Below, one piece after another: positions 1-12,752 of a DNA stretch of 64,000 nucleotides. A program made the position numbers and the translations under genes. The stretch comes from Lateolabrax maculatus. Taxonomy: Eukaryota > Chordata > Actinopteri > Acropomatiformes > Lateolabracidae. The first letter of the stretch is position 1, and each line of letters begins with the position of its first letter. The notes under the pieces were generated by a model. It had not been told where the DNA came from and made no database searches. It worked only from the letters and a program-made list of their open reading frames with translations. The stretch is taken from assembly GCA_031216445.1 (NCBI GenBank), contig CM062218.1, positions 5,229,001 through 5,293,000 on the forward strand, written 5' to 3'.

Positions 1-2680
1 AACCTAACCTAGGCTATACATGATGATGAGCTGTACAAAATTATTAGAAAAAAATAGTTTTCAAGGTAAAACATGTAAGATGCTTTCCTGAAATATATAT
101 TTTGTTTACATTGCTGGATGGCGGTTTGCCTTATGATGATCTATCTGACTCACGTTTCTGTTTACCAATGCATCACTGCTTCTAATGGTGCTGCTATTTC
201 AGTGAATTCATGTTTACATGCCGATGCAGACTTGTGTGTTCAAGGCCTGTTTATAGTTCAAGGGAAATCAAAGCTGAACCAGGAGCGGTGTCACTGTCAC
301 TGCCTTCACTTTTCCACCTTGGCGGAAACTGCACTTCACTGAATTGCGACTAACGAAGCCGTGCAGATCTGGTTTACAAAAACAACAATTGCATGAATCC
401 GTGTTGAACTCCAAAGAAATGCTGTTTGATATAATTGTGACATGCTGAAGTGATGCTTGTATTTGCTCAGATTTGTTGAAACACAAATAGTAATACCACA
501 GGAGGTGTAATTAGATTTTGTGGTTGAGCACCGACGTCGGGGAAGCTCAGTTTACCCCAAATACACTTGGGGATTTTGACTGCAGATGTTCAAAAGCATA
601 CAGAGAGAGACAGAGAGAGAATAAACAAACCCCCGGGGGAAAGCTCTCCTGGTAATTGGTGTTATTTAATTGCACGTGGGAGGCCTGTGAATCAGTGAAA
701 ATAAAAATAAAAAAAAACATTTTAACAACTGCCTCAATCAAGCCCGCTTCACCCACCTATCAAAAACCAAACCATTCCAGCTGAAATGTTGGCGTGAAAT
801 GTTACATTGCATTCAGGGGGAAGGAAGTAATGGATAGCCTGCTCTGACAGAAGATGCTGTGAATGAACAATTGTATCCCCTACTTACCGTGTGCAGAAAG
901 CTGTGCTATGCACCCTCTGTAATTGGAAGTGCTTACGGCCAGCAGGATCACATTATCCTCCACACGACCTTCGCTCACTCTCACCTCGTTAATGTAATTA
1001 AACAGGGGGAATCAGCTGCTCTCTTAATGAAATATTAAGTTGATTTCTAGTGCTAAGGGGGGTTTCCCTTTAATTGTATGAACGGTAACATCCCCTCTCA
1101 GATGAGTTATTTTGTGATGACGTGTTCCCCACCTATCTTCAACCTGACTCATCTGCTTCAGTTGGTGATTTCTTACATTTCCCAGGTTTAAATTATTATT
1201 TTCTTGACAGCCATCAAAGAACAGCTGTGAGCTTGTTGCATTAAGTATGCTGGATTGGAGAGAGTGGTATAGCATAGTAAAAGCAATGGAGTGAGTTTTT
1301 CAGTTTGCTTTCTAAATCAAAACCTTCAATGCACTCTGCCCCACTGAGGCTGCCGGCCTGTGGGGATACCAGTCTTTCCAGCTCCTGTTCAATACATAGA
1401 TTTCTTCCAGTTGAATCAAAACGATAAAACATCTTAGCCAGTAAAGACTGTATTCTGTTGCACAGAAAACATCAAAAGCAATTAACAGTATAAACAGAAG
1501 GTCACCATAGATCATGAGCTGTTTCTAAAATAATTTAAAATAACAGTTTTAGGAGTCCAAGATTTAATGTGTTTATTAAACTTAATTGCAAATCAGATGT
1601 AACATTTATATCTGCGTACATAGATAAGAGTGTTTCAGAGTTAGTAGTATTTATTCAGCTTGGACTGAGTAGAAAATATCTGAGTACGCTAACCTCACTG
1701 ATGTTATTTGGTTATTTAAGTTTATTATTAACGTACCTTATTTTTAACTGACTAACTTCTTGGGTTTGAGTGATGTGTAAATGTCCACTGAGCTTGTAAA
1801 CACTTACATTTTAACTACAGGAGCTGATGTAATCAGTTGAACTGTGTGGGGGTGGTTTGATCAGGTTTTGATTGAACAGTGATGTTTCCCTGGTAACATA
1901 AGCAAACAACTGTTATCAGACTCTGATTGGTGAATGGAAAAAGCTGACATCTTTTTCCAACTCTGCACACCCTCTTCAAACCAGTAAAAAAAAAAAAGCC
2001 TTGGACAAACACACCTCGCTCATGTGAAACAACCAGTATGGTTTTAAGTTTATGAATAATAGAGTTTTCATGTGGGGCCCCGTTGGGAAAAAAAGCTGAG
2101 GTGTGGATGAGAAGGGTTAAAGCTGCTTGTTTCTACTACAGGCACATTATTATTCTGCATTCATGTGCTGTCGGAATAATTGGAAAAATGAGTTCCCGAC
2201 TTGGAAAATACATGTGGACGCCCTCTCAAGTTGGACTTTCTGACTTGCCGAAAGCTGACGTCATATAAACAGAGACATGGTGGACGAAAGTAAATGTTTG
2301 ATTGATTTTTTATTCATTAACATATTGCATATAAATTTTTTCTCACACGGAATTTGTAACATGGTATTAGGTTGTAACCGTTAGTTGCTGTCCAAGTCTG
2401 ATCCGTTGGCTTTGCTCTTCGTTGTTTAAACGCTCTGAGCAATAAAATACAACACATCTCATTCATAGCATCCATTTTGCCTCAACATAACGACTTTATG
2501 CTCATGAACACACCAAAGCAAGAAGAACGACTTCCCAACTCGGGTAAATGGGACCATCCGAGGAGCACGTGAATGCAGCATTAGTGATGTAAAAGGGCTG
2601 GGACATTGCAGCATCTTTAATTGGTGTCTGTGTTTGTTTTGCCAGGGGAGTCTCCCAGACACAAAATCAAACCTGTAATA
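1..2680. other. Gene-poor stretch, no supported gene
   Basis: AT-rich sequence with short chance frames only. The part from about 780 to 1330 is less AT-rich and holds two minus-strand donor-like sites (near 890 and 990), but I could not build exons from them. A short A-run lies at about 1985-1997. Confidence 0.5.
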
Positions 2681-2687
2681 AAAAACG

Positions 2688-2887
2688 ACACACACATACA
2701 CACACACCCACACACATACACACACACACACACACACTCCCACACAAACTGCCAAAGCACTGAACATAATCCCACGCACACGAACACACCGTGACTCTCT
2801 CGGGCTTGTGCACAAAATGTGAGTCTCCTGCAAAAACACACCCTGACAGACGGACAGACACACACATGCTCAACACTCTCTCAGCTG

Positions 2888-2925
<38 letters not shown>

Positions 2926-2934
2926 ACACACATA
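2688..2934. repeat. CA/CACACA microsatellite cluster
   Basis: Two imperfect (CA)n tracts, about 2688-2747 and 2891-2934, are separated by CA-biased sequence. They create several long but meaningless frames on the minus strand, rich in Cys-Val. Likely length-polymorphic. Confidence 0.95.
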
Positions 2935-2940
2935 AACACA

Positions 2941-5900
2941 CTCATAGCCCTCGGCCCCCGCCTCCTCCCCCCCCCTCTACCATGAATGGAGTTAGTCAGA
3001 GTAATCATTCAGGGCAGCTGGCAGCAGGAAATGGAATTGGATTGCTGAAGGGGTCACTCAGGGTCAAGAGCTCGGGTGTGGTTCTGGACACTGGAGACCA
3101 GGAAGAAGAAAAGCCTTTGCGGCGGTGCTTTACATCAGCGTCTGGCAGCCACTTATCATCAGCTGTCATAACCACTCATCACACTGAGTGGCAGAGCACC
3201 AACCGCACTGCACACTGCAAATCTCTCTCTAGTATCATAACAGTCTTGCATACTTTGTTCTGTTGGCTTGATAAATTAGGAGTAACATCATGTCTCCAGG
3301 TCTGAAATGCCTCTCTTGAACTATTGCCTAAAGTTAATGACTTATTCAATAATGATTTCTCGTTACTCCGATCGTTGCATAGCAACGGCAGGCAGACTCA
3401 GTCACAGCTCGAAGAAAGAAGGGACTAAGCAGAGCTTCGGCTCGAAGGGAGAAAAAAAGGGAGGAGAAGTAGAGGAACAAGTTGGAAAATAAAATCACCA
3501 TCCCCATCATTTATCAGCTTTATTCATTCAGCTCAGAGGTTTTAAAACCCAAATCCTGCAAAAACTGACACCTCCCCTTTCAAGCTGTCTTTCAGGAGGC
3601 TTTCAGAGCTGAAAGCTGTTGAGGCGGATGTACCTGTAGGCTGCATCTTAACTTGGCACTCTTGGAGGGAAGAGAAAAGTCAACTATCTGGACGTGCTCG
3701 CTGATCATTTTACAGTTTAAAAGCTGAATCATCTTTGTTGAACTTGCTCCAACCCCTTAACAGCACTGAGAGGAGATGTGAACCGTGAACTGTGGGTGCA
3801 GGAATTCACCGATCCTGCTCCAAACTCACGTGTATCACCTGCCAGATTCTTCCTTTGTTCGCGGTGATTAAGTGAACCACCTGCTGTAGGTCGAACAGCG
3901 CCTATATAATCATGTCCCTTTATTTTTCTCCTCCTTTTGCCATCATTGTCCTGGAAGAAATGCAGAAGGGACACCATAACCATAGAAACGGGGTCAGCCT
4001 GTTGCTACGGAGAAGTGCCTGTGTGCCACGGTGGCTCGGTGTAAAGGAGTTAAAGATGCTCTTCTTTTGATTTGCCACTCTAATGGCAGCCGTGGCGTCT
4101 GTGGAAACTGACACATTCCCCCCCGGTGTATAGCGGCTTTTTGAACTACACACCTCATCTGATTGTCAGGTGCTGTCACCGTATGTGTCCTGTCAAACGT
4201 CCTCCTCTTCAGTAATGTAGGAAAATACAGAAAATTCTTCCTCTGCAAACCTGCACTCTGTTTAGATCAAACGTTAAGCTGGAGTATGGATTGCTGAATA
4301 GACTACCTACAATGGTCTTTCCCTGTAGCACAGCATTTTCACCTATAGATTTTTTTATACTACACCTTGGACAGGATACTTGAGAGGACAAAGCAGTCAC
4401 TCACCTTCTTCGCCTGCATTTTCAGTATATTCTGAATAGTACTGTTTTATTTGCTTAGTTGTGTGTCAGTCTCCTCTCTGGGTGCGTGACAAATTGTTGG
4501 GATTTTGGCAAGAATTGCAGCCTGCTCTTGTGTTGGCATGTTTTATTGTTGTTGTTTGCATTGAATACAAACAATAAACAATAAAAAAAACAACCATAAA
4601 AAGTTTAAAAATAAGTCTCTCACCATCATTAACTGTCCTGAAGATATGAAGCCACCAGGAGCAGTCCTGACTCATATGCAGTCCTGGATGAGAGTATATT
4701 GATCTTGATCTCACAGAAAAATGTTTTGTCAGGGTTTTGTGATCTTTTGTTCGTTTTGTATCTTGAAACAAAGCGGAAAATCTCCTTTTGGTTTGCTACA
4801 TAGTGACACCAGTGATGCATCCTTCCGAATGTTTATTCAAAACATGTGAGAATGGGTAGCAAGAACACAAATCAGGCATGTCATGATTATAGTATGTACC
4901 AATTGGACGTGAATGAAATATAAATTAATACAAAACAAAACTTGCAGTTGACCATGTCCCCTCGTCCCCCTCACCACTTTATAAAAAAATGGATGTACAG
5001 TTAGAATGCTATTATACGGTGATTTAGAAAAACAGGCAAGAGGATTTTGACAAAATAATCTTATCTCATGGTCCATTTATTAGCTTTCAACCACATCTCA
5101 GGGTTAGTGGTGATAGGTCTTCCTCTGCAGACACGGTTTTCTCAGTTGTCACGGGGACAGCTCAGTTGTTGTCCCTGTAAGTATGGAAGACAATGACAAC
5201 TGATATATTTCCATGACAACTGAGCCAAGGTCAACAAGGAACGTTTGCACTAAAATGTGCTTTTAGAAAAGTCGCCCATTGTAGAAAATTAAGTCACACA
5301 ATTATTCCTATTAAATGTATATATGAAGCAGGAATAATATGGAAAAATGCTCCATAATATGCTTTATATATATAACCATAGATATAGATACATACAGAGT
5401 TTAATTTTTAAGAGGACGATCATAGAAGAGCTCACAAGCATGTCCATAGATCTGTACAGGTACTGCTGACATACAATAAATAGACTATTCATGAATGTGG
5501 AGGAATGTGCAATAAAAAGTATAAAATGTTGAAAATACTGTTGAAAATAACCCATTAAACTATGAATCAAAATTATAGAAAAAGTGGGATGTTAATGATT
5601 AAACCAGGGCCAGTGTTATTCACAAGAGTTTCTAAAATCTCCAGGCATAGTTTTAGCTGGACCAATTGGTCTTAGAAAAACACTGATCCATCAAATACAG
5701 ATGCATTAAGATGGGACACGAGAGCGTTCGCAAGCATCTCTCAGAGACAAAAATGATGTAGCCTCCTTGTCTGTAATTCCTCTGAATAGATATTTCAGCA
5801 CTTTGGGGGGTGGAGTGAAGGGAGGAGGCTAAATTAATCTCGCAGCAGGACAGTTTTGCTTACCTTGTCTTTGATTTATGCTGCGATTCATCCTGTGTGC

Positions 5901-6477
5901 CAGGTTTTCATATCCGTACAGATAGTACCTGGGTAAGAACATAAAGGTTTCTACAGAATACTAATTCCATTAAAGTTGTTTTTTAGGTCTGAATCTAAAT
6001 CTTCACAAGGGTTTGACGTCACTCTCCTGGACTGACTCAGTCGAGGTTTTCTCAGAAACAGGCACAGACAAAAGCCTTGCACGCCTTTATTTGGAGTGAA
6101 TCAATTGAGTGCAATCTTTCAGTATCAAACACTGCTAGAGTGTTTTTTTTTTTTTTTATAACATTGATTGTGTCTATTCTTTTTGTGCTGCTCTATCAGA
6201 ATCAATATTTTTATATTTCTGGCTGAGGAATGCTTCAGCGTCTAAGCCGTGGTTTTTCTTGTCATCTGACGCAAACCCTGTACAATACCTATAAGTTTAA
6301 AAGTGGACTTTTTCTCTAGAGCTTTTATGTGAAAGTGTTTGTAATTACTGGCTACATATTTTAGTTCCATGCCTGCAAGAGGTCATTTGGTAACTTCATT
6401 TTAAAGGATCAGTTCGCCCAAATTACATATAAACATAGTTTCACACTTTGCCCAAGTATTCGCAATCTATGTAGGTA
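2941..6477. other. Non-coding stretch
   Basis: No supported gene apart from the candidate exon at 5864-5928. It contains the inverted TCAGTTGTCA motif cluster at 5142-5223 and a 14-15 base T run at about 6144-6158. A minus-strand exon-like piece at 4405-4453 was rejected. Confidence 0.4.
5864..5928 (-). CDS. Candidate minus-strand internal exon, unidentified
   Basis: Bounded on the minus strand by acceptor atgttcttacccag and donor CAAG|gtaagc, both good. 65 bases, with one frame open and the other two stopped: YYLYGYENLAHRMNRSINQRQ minus its last residue fits between the two partial codons. The family is unknown. It lies downstream of the stop of the 7148-7295 candidate, so both cannot belong to one simple transcript. 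Confidence 0.22.
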
Positions 6478-6876
6478 GCGGTGGATTTTAATTACGTAGA
6501 CTTACTCAAGTAAAGGTATTTAGGTACTTGTACTACTACAATTCAAGTAGTAGTACAAGGAAATATTGTATTTTTTACTCCACTGCATTTATTAGGCAGG
6601 TCTACTTACTGGTTACATTATTAAATTAAGATTTTACACACTAAATCTGTGATGAGTGACAATGCATTATTATAGATAAAACCACTCAACAGACAACACA
6701 ACAAAATTTGCAATTTTTTGCTTTTACTTTTGTTAATTTAAGGTTAGTTAATAATAACAATTCTTATGTATACTAAAGTAACATGTATGATGCTGGACTT
6801 TTACTTGTATTGGAGTATTAAGCGTGGAATTGCAGTTTCTACTTTAGTAACAGATCTGAATATTTCCTCCCCACTG
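6478..6876. repeat. Teleost AAGTAAA-type interspersed repeat, near full length
   Basis: The left end (GCGGTGGATTTTAA...TTACTCAAGTAAAGGTA) and right end (TACTTTAGTAACAGATCTGAATATTTCCTCCCCACTGG) are diverged inverted copies of the widespread fish element whose ends read CAGTGGTGGAAGAAGTATTCAGATC...AAGTAAA. The body has the typical GGACTTTTACTTGTATTGGAGTATT. A non-autonomous, MITE-like element; its transposase family is not assigned here. Confidence 0.7.
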
Positions 6877-7147
6877 GAGATATTAAACTATCTCTCTCTG
6901 AGGTTTCTGTCTCCACCACATTACAATGGAAGTAAAATAGAATTATATCTGTGTTTCTCACAGCATTAACCCTCATTGTGAACAGTTTTCATAGAAACCA
7001 CCTTCTACTGAAGAAATAATCCCTGTGAAGAATCAGGGCAGAGTGTTTTGTGGATGATCTAAAGTAATGAGGTCAGTGAGAAAATATGTTTTTCTTTTTG
7101 TTTTGTTATTCAGGTGAACCAATCTTTAACAAGCAGTACAAAAAATA

Positions 7148-7295
7148 CTACTCAATATTTTCATCATTATTGTTAAATATTTCTTCACAGGGTGGCAGAT
7201 GTTTGCTGAACAGTGCATCTCTGTGGAGTTCAGGATCTGTCAGCTGACTCACAAGCTTGTCGGTGACTTGTCGTGACAACATATCCATCACTGTG
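7148..7295 (-). CDS. Candidate minus-strand terminal exon, unidentified
   Basis: On the minus strand, after acceptor gattttgtctccag, an open frame of 48 codons runs to TAG: TVMDMLSRQVTDKLVSQLTD, PELHRDALFSKHLPPCEEIF, then NNNDENIE. It is rich in charged residues with no low-complexity stretch, which looks coding. I do not recognise the protein and cannot find partner exons with certainty. An open run of 48 codons is not rare by chance in 64 kb, so it stays a candidate. Confidence 0.25.
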
Positions 7296-9057
7296 CTGGA
7301 GACAAAATCAAACACACAGTATGTGATAGAAATCTCTGATAATTATAAAAATACTGGTTTTGTTTTTAACCTAAAGAAAATACTAATTGCTAAGTACACA
7401 ATGTAATGATGTACACATTTCAAACACTCATCAAATTGTGTATGAGTGTATGTATTTATCTTTTTACTGTGGTTACATGCAGGCAGGGATGGCAGTCTCC
7501 TTTAATTAAGACTTGTGCTTTTGAGTGGAAGTCCTGATGAAACATTTCAGGTTGCAAATCCAGAGACAAAAAAACAATGATCCTTTGTTCTTGTTCAGCC
7601 TGTACACGCGACCCCATCTGTTCTCCAGGGTGAATTATGCCGCCTGTCATTCAAACCACATCAAACTGAGGTGATTCACATCTGCATCATGAACAAACAC
7701 AAGGCAAGTGATGCAGAAATTCATATGCGCACAAACACTACACTTTGTTTCTCCTCCTTCACGCAGAAAAAATAATGAGCCTGCATACCGAGAGGGAAAC
7801 TTCACAGGCCTCATTCAGTCCCAAGTTCCTGCCTTTAAATCCCTTGTAATGCAGATGACAACATCGTCTTTCTTTTCACTCTGATATGCAACCTCCGGCA
7901 GCATAATTGCTAATAGGCTATATATATTTTATTCAACCGAGTCAAGATGAATTTCTCCTCTGCATATATTAAGCAGTCTTCATGATGATTTCTGCCAAGT
8001 TTATCGGGGTAATTAGCTTTTAGCTAATTAGAGTTACTATTTTGTTTCAGAGATGTCAACAAGCTGTATTTTGACTTGTGCAGCTTCCTTCAGGTCATAT
8101 TCTGACTGAAAAATAAAAACTCATTGCTTTTTAAATGTTGGAAGATATCTGTAAAGATCTCCAAGTGGCAGTGAGACTTTAGAAAATCTAGGCAATTGGC
8201 TTGTTTCACACAGAGAATGGGGGCTTGAAATGTAATGTGTAAACCATTGCTTTTTAAGAAACTGAAGCCCAAATCTACAATTAGCACCGTTCAAACCTTC
8301 ATTAGGCACATGTGCTTTCATTTGGATCGAAACACATCTGCACATTGATGCAGCAGATTTACACAGGGCTGGGTGTAGACTTGGGGGGAGAAGAGATCTT
8401 TGTAAACAGATTTGTATTTGGTAGAAATAGTGAAATCTCACATTACTTTAAATATGCTATAATCAGTGTTTTATAAACTTAAAAAGTGCTGGTTTGTTGT
8501 TGTCCATTGTCGAACTTTCTGGATCCATCTCTTGCGGTCAGAGGTTCAGAGGTTCACACAGCACGCAGTGGGCTGTGGTTTTTAATAAGGTTAAAGTCTG
8601 ATTATTCTGCATGCTGAACTGAGTTTTCTGTTTGCCATCCAAGACCCAATGTAGAAACAATTTCCATTCTTATGTTCAGTACAAAAGGCTCTTCCCCTCT
8701 GGCGACTGCAACACATCTGCCATGTATGCACAATTGTGGGAGGAATAAATATGGGCAATGTTCTTCTCAACTGTATTTGTAAACATGAAACTACTACCAA
8801 GCAAATCATTTTTATCGATTGCACGCCCATTTTATAGTACAGTATATTGTAAATCTGCCACATTCTTCGACCGCGGTTCATTGACAGTCAATGCCACAAG
8901 TCAGTAAGCCTTTTTACCGACCGTATTTTACCTTTTTTTGCCTATACATATATATATACAACCCTTCAGGTAAACACAACCTTGCCTTCTATGTTTTACA
9001 CACTCATTTTATTGAGTGTGGAGTTGTCTGAGTGTGTGTCTTTGGTGATAGTGACAT

Positions 9058-9075
9058 GGGTTAGGGTTAGGGTTT
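9058..9075 (+). repeat. Short interstitial telomere-like repeat
   Basis: GGGTTAGGGTTAGGGTTT, two and a half TTAGGG units. Too short to suggest a chromosome fusion; may be a repair scar or chance. Confidence 0.6.
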
Positions 9076-11517
9076 ACGTGAGTATGTCAACAGTAGCATT
9101 TAGCGCAAAGCACCTCTGTGCCTAATATGCCGCATTCATGGCATATCCAACTCTGCACTTTATAATATATAATACAAAATCAAGCCAACAGGGACGACTC
9201 ACATCAGCCAAATTCCATCATTCAAGGTGACAAAACCCAACTTAATTCTACTCTATTGTCAGTGTGCAGTATTTTAAACCCTCAACTCCGTAATCAAACA
9301 ACCATCTTGAATGACGTTAACCCTCACAAGTCGTAAGCATGGGAATCTTTCTCATCTTTACCAGCTATCCCATATACTGCCTTACAGAGCCACTGGTGTG
9401 GCTGTTGACTCAAGTCTCAGCTTTACACATGTTCATGCACAAACGTGCACATTTTGTACAAGTACTGTGTTTTTGTTGAGTTTACACGTACAATTGCAGA
9501 TTTATTTGAATGTCCTTCTTTACTCTAACTGTGACACACTAGTGAAACAGATTTATAGGGTGAGATTTTTCTTTGACTGTGATTTTTTTCTTTCTTTCTT
9601 TTTTCTCATACATTTCTGTTCCTCTCATACATTTCTGTTTCTCTCGCACTTCTTTCTTTCACACCACAGACCATCCTTAGTGTGTTCTTTCTGTCTCCTG
9701 TCCTCGGCTGGTGATAACTTATGATTGTGGGTGAGTGCACCCCCCGTCTGAGGTTTAATGTCCTTCAATCCACATATACTGTATATAAATACATACAATT
9801 TTCATACAGACAGTATTGACATGATAGAATCAATACAGGACCTACAGTAAATGTCTCCATACAGTGCATTAGCATTATTGTACTGATTTTTCATATCAGT
9901 GTAATTAACAAACAGCCCATTACTGAGGTGACTGGCAGCCTTTCATAGCACTGCAGTCTACTTTGTCTGCGTCCGGGTGAGATTTTACAGGAAATCTGCA
10001 AGATGAAAAAAATTCTTCCAACACAAACGGGGTCAAAGCTTTCAGACTTTATGAGGTTCTCAGAGGAAGATTTGCTTCCAACGTGTTCCAAGAGAAAACA
10101 ACACTAAAGGAGCAGCGTTTTGTTGTGGCTGACAAGCAGCGACAACAACTAGTAACATCGTCTTTGTGACAGGAGAAAAAATAGGGTTTATGGGAAATGG
10201 GTCTTAATTTTTATGAAATGCTTGCACTTTGCTGCTACCAGCTGCCTCAGCCATCGTCTCATCTGTAACACAGTTAATATGACAATGTATACATATTAAC
10301 TCTTTAACCCCACATACACCCATACCTTATACATAAATTACAAGAATCTGAATAAATTTTATAGCAGAGTATCTACAGACACACAGCTAAATAAAGATAA
10401 CAAGCTATATACAGGCAACAGCTGGACAAAAAATAATATATACAGGTCATTTGTACAAATGGCAGTCCAAAGAATGCTGGAAATAAATATTTTAGTATAT
10501 ATATAATCATTTACTCTATATACAGAAAGGGTTTTATGTGCATATAGTATATTTATGGGAGTGTATGCACAGTAAACAATGCATTCTGCTTAGACCTCCA
10601 TATGATAACGAAAGTATATCATATACATGCCATTGCACATACATGTATGTTACAATATAATATATATAAGGCCTCATTAATCTGATGACTTGACTTAAAA
10701 AAAAAGACTTGCAACTTGACCCCTATGACTTTACTTATCCAATATAAAAGCAACACACACTCAATTCAACACTCAAACAAATCCATCAAGTCTTAACCAA
10801 ATAAGTAAGATTAGGAAAGTGGAAAGTCCTTATTTTAACTTCCATAAGTTGTATATAAATTCCTCCTCCCTATGTAGCTTGTGTATGGCAATCAAGAGTT
10901 AGCAGTGAAACTCAAGATATCTAATTTTCATTTGTTTTTACGAGATGGTATGGCCGTGTGTTATCCAGGCTTGTGACTGCAGTTTCCCTCGCTCTCAACT
11001 CATAAGTGCTGTGCGTGGCGACCTGGCAGACGGATGCTCTACAAAGTTCAAAGCTTGATCTTAAGTGCACCTTTGAATTAGATGATGGACAGCGTCTCAT
11101 CTAGAGCGGGCTCAACCAGCAGATTTATTTATTTATTTACTTATTTATTGGACTTAAATCATTTGTGGTACGTCAGAATACAGTCTCTCTGGTCAGTTTT
11201 CAGAGATGAGAGAAGTGTAACTGCTCATTTTATTCCATCTAGGAGGACTCTCAGGCTTTCTACAGCAAGTAGCAAGAGATAAAAGAAACCGGAGGGACAC
11301 TGATATTATATTACCTAGTGTGTCCTGGTAAAATTGCCTAAAATAAAGTATTAGCACTGTTTTAAATGATAGCGATCAAGCAACATTCACCATTTTATCT
11401 TTAGTGTCACTTGTATTTACAGGGCTGGGCAGTGTGAGAAAGTGCTTCACCACTGTTGCCTGGTGACTGCAGCGCTGCCAGCACACCTAACAAGCCACAA
11501 GCCATCACTGATCTTGT

Positions 11518-11541
11518 TTTTTTTTTTTTTTTTTTTTTTTT
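11518..11541. repeat. Poly-T tract
   Basis: An uninterrupted run of about 24 T. It may be the tail of a minus-strand retroposed sequence or simple slippage. Confidence 0.85.
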
Positions 11542-12674
11542 GAACCAATGCACAAGTAAACATCATCCAGCACACTGTGTAAGCTGGGAAACTGTGTGGA
11601 AACTGAATTGAGTGGATGTTCAGGGAGGGCTAAGAGTCCCCAGGACAGACTGTTGTTCCTGCTGTCTTATTTCCACTGCTTTAATGTCAAAGCATAGAAA
11701 TACATTCACTTTGACACTTGTGATTCTCAGTGGCTCCAGAGAGCAGCGTCACAGCATACCACCTGGTAGAAAGCATAGCAATCTTACAAGAAGGCTCTAA
11801 ATTTGAATTATCATCCAAGGGAGGATATTAGATGCAGTATCACATTTTTTTAGAGAATGTTTCTCTTTGTAATTAATCAATTTCATTCGTGTTTCTTGCT
11901 CTTATGTCTGTATTAAATCCTTGGCTTCTTCTCCAAAGTGCTTTACATCCAGCTGGCTCTTGTTCTCATAAAAGGAAGTGGAAGGCAGCCAGCCGCTGAA
12001 ATGGAGTCCGGGATGTGTCCTGGCCTCGAGGATGGACAGAGAGAAGGAGAAAGAGAGGGAAAGGGGAGGGATGGGGATGTGCACCAGCCAGAACAACATT
12101 ACATTTACTCCATACTAGGTTTTTTCTTTTCTTTGTGCAGTAGTAAGACATGAGTAAGCTCTTCCATGGAGATTTCATGTGGGAATTCAGTGCCTAGCTA
12201 TTCAAAAAATGGATGAAAATGTCTATGCTCAACTGCAGCTTTTGAGAAAACAGAGAGAACAGCAAAGTGATGAGAGAGCAGTTTTTGAAAGTTACACTAT
12301 GCAGTCTTTTTACTCCCTCTATTTAACTCTTAAATGCATCTGCACAGACAAACCAAGAGATGATGTGGCTTAACGACAATCTCGTACTGCCGGCACATGA
12401 GCCGCACCTCGATGATGCCTCCTGTAGTTTGTAGTTTTCTACAAATCAGCCTCGAACAGCGTACCACAGCTGACCTTGGTTGACTTTGGTCTTGGATTTT
12501 GAAGCATCTCCAAGACCCTGGTGTCATTTGTGAACTCTGGCCTCCAAGTTGATCAGAGACATATTTACCCCTAAGGGTTGAGACCCTCAAAATCATTTTC
12601 CCTCATCTCCTCTCCTTTACATTTTCTTATGAATTACAAATTTGGCACTCTGGTTGTTGCTGACATGTGTCATT

Positions 12675-12752
12675 TCAATTGAAATGTCTCAACAACTACA
12701 GATTGTCATAATTCATGAAACATTCACAGTCCCCATAGGATGAACCTCGAAG
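12675..12752 (-). repeat. Teleost interspersed repeat fragment (minus)
   Basis: Read on the minus strand: GGTTCATCCTATGGGGACTGTGAATGTTTCATGAATT...CTGTAGTTGTTGAGACATTTC, the same family as the copy at 26055-26229. About half an element, diverged. Confidence 0.6.

Noticed and set aside
2459..3008. Overlapping minus-strand frames rich in Cys-Val
   Set aside because: They are translations of the CA microsatellite and not genes.
4405..4453. Minus-strand exon-like piece containing ATGCAGGCGAAGAAG before gtgagt; MQAKK is also how EXT1 begins
   Set aside because: EXT1 is not split there, and nothing of the following RYFILL sequence is present. The phase does not join the 5864-5928 candidate.
8051..8093. 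Plus-strand exon-like piece reading DVNKLYFDLCSFLQ after tttgtttcag
   Set aside because: Weak donor (gtcata), no partner exons, only 14 codons.
9311..9724. 137-codon plus-strand frame
   Set aside because: It is a pyrimidine-rich Phe/Leu/Ser run from TTTC-type low-complexity sequence, with no homology or splice context.
9991..10106. 39-codon plus-strand frame EICKMKKILPTQTGSK... to a stop after ttttacag
   Set aside because: The opposite strand is open too, there are no partner exons and the length is within chance.
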